Positions 43,601-51,594 of a stretch of DNA of 64,000 bases are shown here, one piece after another. The notes under the pieces are model-generated. The model worked only from the letters and a program-made list of their open reading frames with translations, was not told the DNA's origin and searched no databases. Made by a program: the position numbers and the translations under genes. The DNA is from CAYTZH01 sp964442285 (GTDB taxonomy: Bacteria > Myxococcota_A > UBA9160 > JAFDET01), in the NCBI GenBank assembly GCA_964442285.1, contig CAYTZH010000023.1, forward strand, positions 5,101-69,100. Direction: 5' to 3'. Position 1 is the stretch's first letter. Each line of letters opens with the position of its first letter.

Positions 43601-44533
43601 ATGACGCCCATCGCTGCCGACACGGACAGCTCCCGGGGGAGCGCTCGGGACGCGCCGGGGAGCGCTCGGGACGCGCCGGGGAGCGCTCAGGGCGCGCCGG
43701 GGAGCGCTCGGGACGCGCCGGGGAGCGCTCAGGAAGGCGGGTCGCCGCCCGCGGGCCTCGGCCTCTCGCCGGAGGAGCGCCGCGCCTGGCGCGAGGACGG
43801 CTTCTTCGTGCGCGAGCAGGCGCTCGGGTCCGACGCCCTGGAGCGGCTCCGGACCGCGGCGGAGGTCGTGGTGGCGCGGATGACCGAGGCCGTCCGCGGA
43901 GAGACGGGCGGCTACCGGATCGACGGCAATCGCTACCAGCCTGCCGACGGCGCCCTGGTGCAGTTCGAGCACGGCCGCGAGGACGAGGTCATCCGGGTGG
44001 TGGAGCCCTTCCACCATCTGCATCCGGACCTCGACGCCCTGGTGGAGGATCCGCGGCTGGTCGAGCCCGTGCGGGGCCTGGTGGGGAGTGACCGCGTCGC
44101 CCTCTGGACCGACAAGCTGAACCTCAAGCGGCCGCGGGTGGGATCGGGCTTCCGCTGGCACCAGGACTCGCCCTACTGGCACCACGTCTGCGACCACCTC
44201 GACCGGCTCCCCAACGTGCTCGTGGTCCTCGACGATGCCAACGTGGCAAACGGCTGCTTCCGGGTGGTTCGCGGCAGCCACCGCGAGGGCCTGCTGCCGG
44301 GGCTCGAAGGGGAGGGGACCCTCGGTCCGTTGTTCACGCGCCCGGACGCCTTCGACGAGACCCGGCAGGTGGCCATCGAGGCGCCCGCCGGCAGCCTCGT
44401 CTTCTTCAGCTCCCACACCGTGCACGGCTCCGAGCCGAACCGCTCCGACCGGGCCCGGCGCGCGCTGGTCGTGACCTACCAGCCGGGCGGCCATCCCATG
44501 TTCAAGCGTCCCGGCGAACGGGTGGTGGGCTAG
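43601..44533 (+). CDS. Phytanoyl-CoA dioxygenase family protein with N-terminal repeat tail
   Basis: The 310-residue protein has the PhyH Fe(II) facial triad: HQD in GSGFRWHQDSPYW and the distal His in FFSSHTVHGSEPNRS, with an Arg nearby for 2-oxoglutarate. It hydroxylates an unknown substrate by the 2-oxoglutarate-dependent route. Residues 13-45 are a tandem GSARDAP-type heptapeptide repeat that is not part of the family fold. The start ATG 43601 follows AAGGGAAGCC. The stop overlaps the stop of the convergent ThrH-like gene. Confidence 0.88.
   Translation: MTPIAADTDSSRGSARDAPGSARDAPGSAQGAPGSARDAPGSAQEGGSPPAGLGLSPEERRAWREDGFFVREQALGSDALERLRTAAEVVVARMTEAVRGETGGYRIDGNRYQPADGALVQFEHGREDEVIRVVEPFHHLHPDLDALVEDPRLVEPVRGLVGSDRVALWTDKLNLKRPRVGSGFRWHQDSPYWHHVCDHLDRLPNVLVVLDDANVANGCFRVVRGSHREGLLPGLEGEGTLGPLFTRPDAFDETRQVAIEAPAGSLVFFSSHTVHGSEPNRSDRARRALVVTYQPGGHPMFKRPGERVVG
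43637..43735 (+). repeat. 21-base in-frame tandem repeat, about five copies
   Basis: Units GGGAGCGCTCGGGACGCGCCG run from 43637 with copies at 43658, 43679 (two changes) and 43700 and a partial copy at 43721. The repeat encodes the N-terminal heptapeptide tail of the PhyH protein. Its period of 21 keeps the reading frame when copy number changes. Confidence 0.9.
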
Positions 44534-45261
44534 GCGGGCCTGGCGGGCGCCGCGCGGGGCGGCTGGGTCGTGGCGGACTGGAAGGCGGCGTCGAGCTCCG
44601 GGTAGGTGCGCGTGACTGGGAACTGCGGGAAGTCGCGGATCACGTTGTCCGGCGGCCGGAACAGGATGCCCGCGTCGGCCTCCCCGAGCATGCTGGTGTC
44701 GTTGTAGGAGTCGCCGGCGGCGGCGATCCGGAAGTTCAGGCCGCGCAGGGCCAGCACGGCCTTGCGCTTCGGGTCCTGCTGGCGGAGGTGGTAGCCCGCC
44801 ACCCGGCCCTCCGCGTCGATCCCGAGCTGATGGCAGAAGAGCGTGGGCCAGCCGAGCTGGGCCATGAGCGGTGCCGCGAACTCGTAGAAGGTGTCCGAGA
44901 GGATGATCACGGGATGGCGCGCGCGCAGACCGTCGAGGAACGCGCGGGCGCCGTCCAGGGGCGCCATCCCGCCGATGACCGCCTGGATGTCGGCGATGCC
45001 CAGGCCGTGCTCCCGCAGCACGTCCAGGCGGTAGCGCATGAGGACGTCGTAGTCGGGCTCGTCCCGGGTCGTGCGACGCAGCGCGTCGACGCCGGTCCGC
45101 TCGGCGACGTTGATCCAGATCTCGGGGATGAGCACGCCCTCGAGATCCAGGCAGGCCACCCAGACCCCCGCACGGCCGTCGGCGGTTCCCGCACGGCCTT
45201 CGGCGGTTCCCGCACGGCCGTCCCCGGGGCGACCGCCGCTCCCTGCCTCGTCCTGCGCCAC
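44530..45261 (-). CDS. thrH: HAD-family phosphatase, ThrH-like (phosphoserine phosphatase type)
   Basis: The 243-residue protein starts at GTG 45261 behind GGAGG. After a repeat-rich N-terminal tail (about 35 residues) it has the HAD motif WVACLDLEGVLIPEIW with a DLEG motif I, the motif II Ser/Thr in VIILSDTFYEF, and motif III/IV region NFRIAAAGDSYNDTSML. This fits ThrH, a phosphoserine phosphatase/homoserine phosphotransferase. The N-terminal tail GRAGTAEGRAGTADGRAG is unusual. The start is set by the ribosome-binding site; translation from GTG 45159 would skip the tail. Confidence 0.83.
   Translation of the reverse strand: MAQDEAGSGGRPGDGRAGTAEGRAGTADGRAGVWVACLDLEGVLIPEIWINVAERTGVDALRRTTRDEPDYDVLMRYRLDVLREHGLGIADIQAVIGGMAPLDGARAFLDGLRARHPVIILSDTFYEFAAPLMAQLGWPTLFCHQLGIDAEGRVAGYHLRQQDPKRKAVLALRGLNFRIAAAGDSYNDTSMLGEADAGILFRPPDNVIRDFPQFPVTRTYPELDAAFQSATTQPPRAAPARPA
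45167..45229 (-). repeat. 21-base in-frame tandem repeat in the thrH-like gene
   Basis: Units CCCGCACGGCCGTCGGCGGTT at 45167, 45188 and a divergent copy at 45209 encode, on the minus strand, the heptapeptide tail of the thrH-like protein. As with the nearby PhyH gene, period and frame agree. Confidence 0.85.
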
Positions 45262-45385
45262 GCGCCCTCCTCCCGGCCGCCCGCCGCGGGCGGGCCGCAA
45301 GGTATCGCCGCCCGCGGCGCGCGCAAACGGGCCCCCGGCCGGCACGAACGGGCCCCCCAGCGGGGCAGAAGCTAGGCTCTCCGGG

Positions 45386-46609
45386 ATGTTGCGCCGGCTG
45401 CCCCACGTCCCGTGCGCGCCCCGACGCGCGGCTCGCGCGGCGGGGCTGGCGCTCGCGCTCGTCGCCCTGGCGGCCGGCTGCGAGGGCGGCGGAGGGACGG
45501 CAAACGAGGGCTTCACGCCCAAGCCGGTGACGGTCGAGGTCGTCGAGGTCCGGCCGGAGCTGCTTCGCGACGTCGCCGACCTGGTGGGCCAGCTGGAGGC
45601 CGAGCTCACCGTGCAGGTCCGCCCGGACCAGGCCGGTCTGCTCGAGACCATCGAGTTCGCCGAGGGCCAGCGGGTGGAGAAGGGCCAGGTGCTCTTCCGC
45701 TTGCGGGACGCCGAGGAGGCCGCGCTGCTGCGCGAGGCCGAGGCCGAGCGGGATCTGAAGCGGGTGGTGTACGAGCGCACCCGCAGCCTGACCAAGCAGA
45801 GCATCTCGTCGCGGGCCCAGCTCGATCGCGCCAAGGCGGAGCTCGATCGCGAGACGGCGCGGGTGGCCGCCGCGCGGGCCGCCCTCGAGCGCACGCGCAT
45901 CCGGGCTCCCTTCGACGGCATCATGGGCGCCCTGTTCGTGTCTCCCGGCGCCCGGGTGGAGCCCGACGACGTGCTCACCCAGATCGACGCCATCGACCGC
46001 CTGCAGGTCCTGTTCACCCTGCCGGAGAACGCCATCGCCCGCGCCCGGCCGGGCATCCCGTTCCAGTTCACGGTCGCGTCCTTCGAGGGGGAGCGCTTCG
46101 GGGGCGAGACCTACTTCGTGTCGCCCACCCTCGACCCGAGCAGCCGCCGCCTGCTGGTGAAGGGCTGGGTCCCGAACTCCGACCACCGCCTGCGACCCGG
46201 TCAGTTCGCCAACATCCGCGCCGAGGTGGGGCGCCGGGAGGCCGCGCTGCTGGTCCCCGAGGCCGCCCTGGCTCTGGACCGGGAGGGCACGTTCGTGTGG
46301 CGCGTGGGCGAGGACGATACGGCGGAGCGGGTCCCCGTGCGCACCGGGCTGCGCGTCGATTCGAGGGTCGAGATCGTCTCGGGCCTCGAGCCGGGAGATC
46401 GCGTCGTGTCCGCCGGTACCAACAAGGTGCGCGCGGGCTCGCGGATCCGCGCGGCCGGGGATCCCGTCTCGCGCCTGGCCGGCTCCGAGGGCGAGCCCGG
46501 GCCCACGGCGGCCGCCGAGGGCGAGCCCGGGAGCACGGCGGCTGCGGAGGGCGAGCCCGGGCCCACCACTGCCGCCGGGTCCGGAGGCACGCCCGGGGAG
46601 GGGTCGTGA
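45386..46609 (+). CDS. RND efflux periplasmic adaptor (membrane fusion protein)
   Basis: The 407-residue protein starts with LALVALAAGCEGGG, a probable lipoprotein signal. It then has the adaptor order: beta strand PVTVEVVEVRPELLRD, lipoyl half-domain GLLETIEFAEGQRVEKGQVL, a helical hairpin (ERDLKRVVYERTRSLTKQ), lipoyl RIRAPFDGIMGALFVSPGA, and a beta-barrel domain. It links the inner-membrane pump to an outer-membrane channel. The C-terminus has three 10-residue EGEPGPTAAA-type repeats, unusual for adaptors. Its stop overlaps the pump GTG. Confidence 0.93.
   Translation: MLRRLPHVPCAPRRAARAAGLALALVALAAGCEGGGGTANEGFTPKPVTVEVVEVRPELLRDVADLVGQLEAELTVQVRPDQAGLLETIEFAEGQRVEKGQVLFRLRDAEEAALLREAEAERDLKRVVYERTRSLTKQSISSRAQLDRAKAELDRETARVAAARAALERTRIRAPFDGIMGALFVSPGARVEPDDVLTQIDAIDRLQVLFTLPENAIARARPGIPFQFTVASFEGERFGGETYFVSPTLDPSSRRLLVKGWVPNSDHRLRPGQFANIRAEVGRREAALLVPEAALALDREGTFVWRVGEDDTAERVPVRTGLRVDSRVEIVSGLEPGDRVVSAGTNKVRAGSRIRAAGDPVSRLAGSEGEPGPTAAAEGEPGSTAAAEGEPGPTTAAGSGGTPGEGS
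46487..46576 (+). repeat. 30-base in-frame tandem repeat in the adaptor C-terminus
   Basis: Three units of 30 bases at 46487, 46517 and 46547 begin GAGGGCGAGCCCGGG and encode EGEP-containing decapeptides at the end of the RND adaptor. The frame is kept by the period. Confidence 0.88.
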
Positions 46610-49600
46610 AGCTCTCCCAGGTCTGCATCGACCGCCCGGTCTTCGCCTCGGTGCTCTCGCTCCTGGTGCTGCTCTTCGGCCTGGTGAGCGTGGGGCGCCT
46701 TCCCAACCGCGAGCTCCCGGACGTCGATCCGCCCATCGTGTCGGTCACGACGCTCTTCCCGGGGGCCGCGCCGGAGGTCGTGGAGACCTCGGTCACCCAG
46801 CCCCTCGAGGACAGCCTGATCGGCATCGAGGGGGTTCGCCACATCACCTCGACGAGCCGGGAGCAGGTCTCCCAGATCACCCTCGAGTTCGCGCTGAGCC
46901 GGGACATCGAGGCCGCGGCCAACGACGCGCGGGACCGGGTGGCCCGGGTGCGCAACGTGCTGCCCGAGGAGGTGGAGGACCCCGTCGTCGCCAAGCGCGA
47001 CGCCGACGCCAACGCGGTGGTCTGGCTCGCCCTCTCCGGCGAGAACACCAACCAGATCGCGCTGACCCAGATCGCCGAGACCCGCATCAAGGACCGGCTC
47101 AGCAAGCTGCCCGGCGTGGCCACGATCATCGTCGGCGGCGAGCGTCGCTACTCGATGCGCATCTGGATCGACAACGACCGCCTCACCGCCCAGAACCTCA
47201 CCATCAGCGACGTCCAAGAGGCGCTGCGCCGGGAGAACGTCGACATCCCCTCGGGCCGCGTGGAGAGCGGCGATCTCGAGTTCACGGTTCGCAGCCTCGG
47301 GGAGCTTCGCACCGTGCGGGGCTACGAGTCGCTGATCCTCACCGAGGTGAAGGGCGAGCCGGTCCGCCTGGGCGACGTCGCCCGGGTGGAGGTGGGGCCC
47401 GAGGACGAGCGCAAGCTCGTCCGCTACAACGGTCGCCCCGGTATCGGGGTCGGCGTGGTGAAGCAGTCGAAGGCCAATACGCTGACGGTGGCCGAGGTCG
47501 TCCGCGCCGAGGCCGAGCGGATCGCCGGGGAGCTCCCGGCGGGCATCCGCCTCGAGGTCGCCTTCGACGGCTCTCGCTTCATCCGCGAGTCGATCCGCGA
47601 CGTCACCCGCACCATCTTCGAGGCGGTCGTGCTCGTGGTGGTCGTCATCTACCTCTTCCTGCGGACGGTGCGCGCCACGATCATCCCCGCGGTCGCGATC
47701 CCCATCTCCATCGTGGGGGCCTTCGCCTTCCTCTATGCCCTGGACTTCTCCATCAACACGCTCACGCTGATGGGGGTCACCCTGGCCATCGGCCTGGTGG
47801 TCGACGACGCCATCGTGGTGCTCGAGAACGTCACCCGGTGGGTGGAGGACGGGCACTCGCCGCTGGAGGCCGCCCGCAAGGGCATGGCGGAGATCTCCTT
47901 CGCCGTGGTCTCCGCCACGGTGGCGGCCGTGGCCGTGTTCCTGCCCCTCACGTTCCTGACCGACACCACCGGACGGCTCTTCCGCGAGTTCGCGGTGACG
48001 GTGGCGGCCGCCGTGGGCATCTCGGGCTTCGTGGCCCTGACCCTCTCGCCCGCCCTGTGCGCGCTGGTGCTGCGGCCCCGGGAGCCGGAGCGCGGCCTCA
48101 AGGCCCGCCTCGAGGCCCTGGTGCAGGCGGCCTCGCGCGCCTACGGGCGGGCGGCGCGGGCGGTGGTGGCGCGCCCGGTGCCCTGGCTGGTGGGCGGAGT
48201 GGTCTGGGTGCTGCTCGGCGGCCTGCTCTACGGCGCCATCGACGAGGAGCTGGTGCCCCGGGCCGACCGCGGCTTCTTCCTGGTGTGGACCGAGGCGCCG
48301 GAGGGATCCACGGTCACCTACACCGATCGCTATCAGCGGGAGGCCGAGGAGATCGTGCTCGCCACCCCCGAGGTGGAGCGCCTGTTCTCCATCATCGCGC
48401 TGGGTCTCGGGACGCCCGGGCTCGTGAACCAGGGCCTGCTCATCAACCAGCTGAAGACCGAGCGCGACCGCAGCCTGCAGGCGGTGGTGGACGACGTCGG
48501 CGACCGGGTGGCGGAGATCCCCGGCATCAAGGCGTTCTCCATCGTCCCCTCGCCCCTGCGCGGCTTCAGCTCGGACCCCGTCTCCGTGGTCGTCCAGGGG
48601 GAGTCGCTCGAGTCGCTCGCGGCCTACTCCGACGAGATCAGCCAGCGGATGAAGGACCACGGCGGCTTCAAGTTCGTCCGCAGCGACCTGTTCCTGAACA
48701 AGCCGCAGCTCGAGGTGGAGATCGATCGGGAGCGCGCGTCGGATCTGGGGGTCTCGGCCCGCGAGATCGCCACGACCCTGCAGATCCTGCTGGGCGGCCT
48801 CGACCTCTCCACCTTCAAGCTCTCCGGCGAGACCTACGACGTGGTGGCCCAGCTGCGGCGGGAGGCGCGCTCGAACCCGCGAGACCTGCTGGGGCTCTTC
48901 GTCCGCGGCCGCGGCGAGCAGCTCGTCCCGCTCGCCTCGGTAGTGTCGGCCCGGGAGACCGTGGCGCCCCGGGCGCTGCCCCACTTCGACCGCCTGCGCG
49001 CGGTGACCCTGACCTCGCAGCTGGAGCGCGGCTTCGCCCAGGGCGAGGCGCTCGAGACCGTCCAGGCCATCGCCGCCGACGTGCTCCCGGAGGGCGGCGG
49101 CTACCGGGTCTCCTTCAGCGGCGAGTCGGAGCGCTTCCTCGAGTCGGGCAACGCCCTCGTCTTCGCCTACGCCCTGGCCCTGCTGGTGGTCTACCTGGTG
49201 CTGGCCGCGCAGTTCGAGAGCTTCGTGCACCCGATCACGATCCTCGTGGCCGTCGCGCTCTCCTTCACCGGGGCGCTGCTCGCCCTGTACAGCGTGGAGT
49301 GGATGCGGGCGCGGGGCTGGGTCGAGCTCCCGGGCACCCTGAACCTCTACAGCAAGATCGGTCTGGTCATGCTGGTGGGCCTCGTGACCAAGAACTCGAT
49401 CCTGATCGTCGAGTTCGCCAATCAGCTCCGGGAGCGGGGCCTGGCGTTGCGCGAGGCCATCCTCGAGGCGGCGCGTACGCGCTTCCGCCCGATCCTGATG
49501 ACGGCCCTCGCCACCATCGCCGGCATCCTGCCGATCGCCCTCGGGTTCGGCGCCGGCGGCGAGTCGCGCGCGTCGCTCGGGATCGCGGTGGTCGGCGGGA

Positions 49601-49731
49601 TGTTCTTCTCCACGGCGCTCACCTTCTTCGTGGTGCCCGCCACCTACGTCGTCATCGAGCGCCTGCGGGAGACCCTGGCCCGGCGGCGGCGGGCGCGGGC
49701 CCCCGCCGTCGCGGCGGCAGGGCAGGCGTGA
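46606..49731 (+). CDS. RND-type efflux pump inner-membrane permease (HAE1 family)
   Basis: The 1041-residue protein starts at a GTG overlapping the adaptor stop. It shows the RND pattern: first helix ending FGLVSVGRLPNRELPDVDPP, IVSVTTLFPGAAPEVVE, large periplasmic loops, and a transmembrane motif around VDDAIVVLENVTRWVEDG with the proton-relay acidic pair. The second half repeats the pattern (GEALETVQAIAADVL, SILIVEFANQLRERG). It exports drugs, solvents or lipids by proton exchange. No outer-membrane TolC-type gene is in the window. Confidence 0.96.
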   Translation: MKLSQVCIDRPVFASVLSLLVLLFGLVSVGRLPNRELPDVDPPIVSVTTLFPGAAPEVVETSVTQPLEDSLIGIEGVRHITSTSREQVSQITLEFALSRDIEAAANDARDRVARVRNVLPEEVEDPVVAKRDADANAVVWLALSGENTNQIALTQIAETRIKDRLSKLPGVATIIVGGERRYSMRIWIDNDRLTAQNLTISDVQEALRRENVDIPSGRVESGDLEFTVRSLGELRTVRGYESLILTEVKGEPVRLGDVARVEVGPEDERKLVRYNGRPGIGVGVVKQSKANTLTVAEVVRAEAERIAGELPAGIRLEVAFDGSRFIRESIRDVTRTIFEAVVLVVVVIYLFLRTVRATIIPAVAIPISIVGAFAFLYALDFSINTLTLMGVTLAIGLVVDDAIVVLENVTRWVEDGHSPLEAARKGMAEISFAVVSATVAAVAVFLPLTFLTDTTGRLFREFAVTVAAAVGISGFVALTLSPALCALVLRPREPERGLKARLEALVQAASRAYGRAARAVVARPVPWLVGGVVWVLLGGLLYGAIDEELVPRADRGFFLVWTEAPEGSTVTYTDRYQREAEEIVLATPEVERLFSIIALGLGTPGLVNQGLLINQLKTERDRSLQAVVDDVGDRVAEIPGIKAFSIVPSPLRGFSSDPVSVVVQGESLESLAAYSDEISQRMKDHGGFKFVRSDLFLNKPQLEVEIDRERASDLGVSAREIATTLQILLGGLDLSTFKLSGETYDVVAQLRREARSNPRDLLGLFVRGRGEQLVPLASVVSARETVAPRALPHFDRLRAVTLTSQLERGFAQGEALETVQAIAADVLPEGGGYRVSFSGESERFLESGNALVFAYALALLVVYLVLAAQFESFVHPITILVAVALSFTGALLALYSVEWMRARGWVELPGTLNLYSKIGLVMLVGLVTKNSILIVEFANQLRERGLALREAILEAARTRFRPILMTALATIAGILPIALGFGAGGESRASLGIAVVGGMFFSTALTFFVVPATYVVIERLRETLARRRRARAPAVAAAGQA

Positions 49732-49759
49732 GCGCCCACCAGGCGCTCACGTGAGCGCC
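49728..49759 (+). promoter_or_regulatory. Alternative hairpins at the RND stop/uppP start
   Basis: GTGAGCGCC occurs at 49728-49736 and again at 49751-49759, the latter being the uppP start. The complement GGCGCTCAC at 49742-49750 lies between. It can pair upstream (loop CACCA) or form the 18-base palindrome GGCGCTCACGTGAGCGCC that covers the GTG start. Two exclusive structures could switch uppP translation; an operator function is also possible. Confidence 0.5.
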
Positions 49760-50536
49760 CTCGAAGCCCTCGTCCTCGGACTGATCCAGGGTCTGACCGA
49801 GTTCCTGCCGGTCTCGAGCTCGGGACACCTGGTGCTCGCCGCGGCGCTCCTGGGAGCGACGGACGAGGGCATCGTCTTCGAGATCGCGGTCCACCTGGCC
49901 ACCCTGCTGGCGATCGTCGTCTTCTACCGGCGGCGGATCGCCGAGCTCTTGGTGGGCGCGCTCCAGGGCCGCGCCGAGGCGTGGCGCTACCACGGCAAGC
50001 TGGCGCTGGCGACGGTGCCGGCGGTGGCGCTGGCGTTGTCGGCTCGGGACGCGATCGAGGCCCAGTTCGAGCGTCCCGCCGTGGCCGCGAGCGCGCTGCT
50101 GGTGACGGGGCTGCTGCTCTGGACGACCCGGACGACGCTGCCCCGGGCGACGGGCGCCGAGCCCAGCTGGAACGCCGCCCTGTGGATCGGCTGTGCCCAG
50201 GCCCTGGCGATGATCCCGGGGATCTCCCGCAGCGGCTCGACGGTGGTGGCGGCCCTGGCCCTCGGCGTGGCGCCCCTGGCCGCCGCCGAGTTCTCCTTCC
50301 TGCTCGGGGTCGTGGCGATCGCCGGCGCGGCGGTGCTCACCCTGGGCGACGCGACCGCGCTGGACCCGAGCCTGATCGCACCCCTCGCGGTGGGCGGGGC
50401 CGCGGCGCTGGTCTCGGGGATCGCGGCGATCTGGCTCTTCGTCCGGGTGCTGGGCACCCGCCACTTCCACCGCTTCGCCTACTACGTGTGGATCGTCGGC
50501 GCGGTCGCGCTGTTCTGGCTCGCCGTCGGCCCCTAG
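49751..50536 (+). CDS. uppP: Undecaprenyl-diphosphatase (UppP/BacA)
   Basis: The 261-residue membrane protein has the family motifs LGLIQGLTEFLPVSSSGHLVL with the catalytic Glu and Ser, and IPGISRSGSTVVAALALG with the Arg-Ser motif. About eight membrane helices are present. It dephosphorylates undecaprenyl diphosphate so the lipid carrier can be reused for cell-wall synthesis. It follows the RND pump gene by 19 bases. Start GTG is inside a palindrome. A strong hairpin with a short T run follows at 50561. Confidence 0.95.
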   Translation: MSALEALVLGLIQGLTEFLPVSSSGHLVLAAALLGATDEGIVFEIAVHLATLLAIVVFYRRRIAELLVGALQGRAEAWRYHGKLALATVPAVALALSARDAIEAQFERPAVAASALLVTGLLLWTTRTTLPRATGAEPSWNAALWIGCAQALAMIPGISRSGSTVVAALALGVAPLAAAEFSFLLGVVAIAGAAVLTLGDATALDPSLIAPLAVGGAAALVSGIAAIWLFVRVLGTRHFHRFAYYVWIVGAVALFWLAVGP

Positions 50537-50560
50537 GCCCCGCCCCGGGCTTCGACGAGA

Positions 50561-50599
50561 GCGGGCCCGGTCTCCTGGGGAGACCGGGCCCGCGGTTTT
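50561..50599 (+). terminator. Hairpin terminator after uppP
   Basis: A perfect 15-base stem (50561-50575 with 50579-50593) and a three-base loop are followed by GGTTTT. This fits an intrinsic terminator of uppP, although the T run is short. Its last bases coincide with the anticodon arm of the minus-strand tRNA fragment. Confidence 0.7.
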
Positions 50600-50635
50600 C
50601 AAGACCGCTGCCTTCGACCGCTCGGCCACCTCTCC
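50592..50635 (-). pseudogene. tRNA-Ser(UGA) 5' half
   Basis: On the minus strand this reads GGAGAGG, TGGCCGAGCGGTCGAAGGC, then an anticodon arm GCGGT-CTTGAAA-ACCGC with anticodon TGA. The acceptor 5' strand, D-arm and anticodon arm are good tRNA-Ser(UGA). No variable arm, T-arm (GTTCGAATC) or 3' acceptor strand follows; instead there is the uppP terminator hairpin. The gene is truncated at its 3' half. Confidence 0.7.
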
Positions 50636-50674
50636 GCGAATGGAATCAGGAGGTTAGCGCTCTGGTCGATGGTT

Positions 50675-50695
50675 GATGCAAGCAGGATGCAAGCA
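50675..50695. repeat. Direct repeat GATGCAAGCA (two copies)
   Basis: Copies at 50675-50684 and 50686-50695 are spaced 11 bases apart. The inverse of the second copy with its flanking G, TGCTTGCATCC, is found at 55354-55364 near the other tRNA-Ser remnant. This fits terminal or arm-type recombination sites of an inserted segment. Confidence 0.55.
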
Positions 50696-50727
50696 AACCC
50701 ATCATCCACTTGCGAAATCTCGGTCAC

Positions 50728-51018
50728 CTACGCAGCCGACTCGAGGTTCTCCCGGATGATCCTGGGATGGCGCGCGGCGATGCGCAGCAACGCGACTGCC
50801 GGCCCCTCCGGCTTCCGGCGCCCCTGCTCCCAGTTGCGCAGCGTGTGAACACTGATCCCGACCGCACGCGCGAACTCTTCCTGTGTCAGACCAACGAAGC
50901 TCCTCAGCGCAGCAATGTCCTCACCCGACTCGAAGCGGCCCTTCATCAGGCGGTTGCGGAGGCGCCGCGGAATCGCGCTGGAAAGCTGTTCGTCGGTCAG
51001 CTCGGGGATGTCAGTCAT
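50728..51018 (-). CDS. XRE-type antitoxin paired with BrnT
   Basis: The 96-residue protein has a helix-turn-helix of XRE type near its middle: LRSFVGLTQEEFARAVGISV followed by HTLRNWEQGRRKPEGPAVAL. The N-terminal IPELTDEQLSSAIPRRLRNR segment probably contacts the toxin. Its ATG overlaps the toxin stop by four bases. BrnT toxins usually pair with ribbon-helix-helix BrnA antitoxins, so an XRE partner is a less standard combination. It probably binds the palindrome at 51318-51332. Confidence 0.85.
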   Translation of the reverse strand: MTDIPELTDEQLSSAIPRRLRNRLMKGRFESGEDIAALRSFVGLTQEEFARAVGISVHTLRNWEQGRRKPEGPAVALLRIAARHPRIIRENLESAA

Positions 51019-51305
51019 GTGATTCGGTCCATGTGCGCGCGGTACATCATCCGCTCGCGCTTGTTGGCCAATCGGGCACCGATGATTCGGATCACGCCAT
51101 CCTCTGGCTCAGTGTAGACGACCACCGCCAGCCCTCGATCGACGGGCCCGATCGCAATGAAGCGATCTTCGAAGTCCGAATGCTCGGCGTCGAAGATCTC
51201 CAGAATCTCGTCTTCGAACTCGAACAGACGCTTGGCCTCGGAGAAGGCAAGGCCATGCTTCCGCTGATTGCCGAGGTCCCTAGCATCGTCCCACTCGAAG
51301 TCCAC
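51015..51305 (-). CDS. brnT: BrnT-family toxin
   Basis: The 96-residue protein matches the BrnT (DUF497) pattern: FEWDDARDLGNQRKHGLAFS, FEFEDEILEIFDAEHSDFED, RFIAIGPVDRGLAVVVYTE and RIIGARLANKRERMMYRAHM. BrnT is a ribonuclease that cuts mRNA under stress, kept inactive by its antitoxin. The gene comes first and the antitoxin second, with four bases shared. This is the BrnT-first order. Confidence 0.9.
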   Translation of the reverse strand: MDFEWDDARDLGNQRKHGLAFSEAKRLFEFEDEILEIFDAEHSDFEDRFIAIGPVDRGLAVVVYTEPEDGVIRIIGARLANKRERMMYRAHMDRIT

Positions 51306-51313
51306 ACGAGCGC

Positions 51314-51341
51314 AGTATAAGCCAATGGCTTAGTCCGTCAA
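51314..51341 (-). promoter_or_regulatory. Promoter and palindromic operator of the BrnT/XRE pair
   Basis: On the minus strand TTGACG (51341-51336) and TATACT (51319-51314) are 16 bases apart, a good sigma-70 promoter nine bases from the toxin start. The palindrome TAAGCCA-A-TGGCTTA (51318-51332) lies in the spacer and -10. A toxin-antitoxin autoregulation site is the natural reading. Confidence 0.7.
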
Positions 51342-51594
51342 TGGCTGACACAAAAGGGCATCCGGGGATGACGCGAGTTCCGAGGGGTTGAAGGATGAAT
51401 GGGCCAAAGCCAGATGGTCGGCCGATTCCCAGCGGGAAGCCGGATCAGATTGGAGTGACCGCTGAACAGCGGCACAGAATGGTCACCGGGGAGCGCTTCG
51501 ATGTAGGGAGACTTGCCGAGTACTGGATCGTCCGCGTGACGGTGGTTCGGTGGCTCCGACCGTGTATCGTCGAACGGGCAGAGGAGCCTTTCGA

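Noticed and set aside
43637..46576. Repeat arrays as CRISPR
   Set aside because: Units are contiguous without spacers, lie in frame inside coding sequences, and there are no cas genes.
50561..50593. Hairpin as the variable arm of a complete tRNA-Ser
   Set aside because: A 15-base variable stem is too long, and no T-arm or matching acceptor strand follows; the structure fits an intrinsic terminator better.
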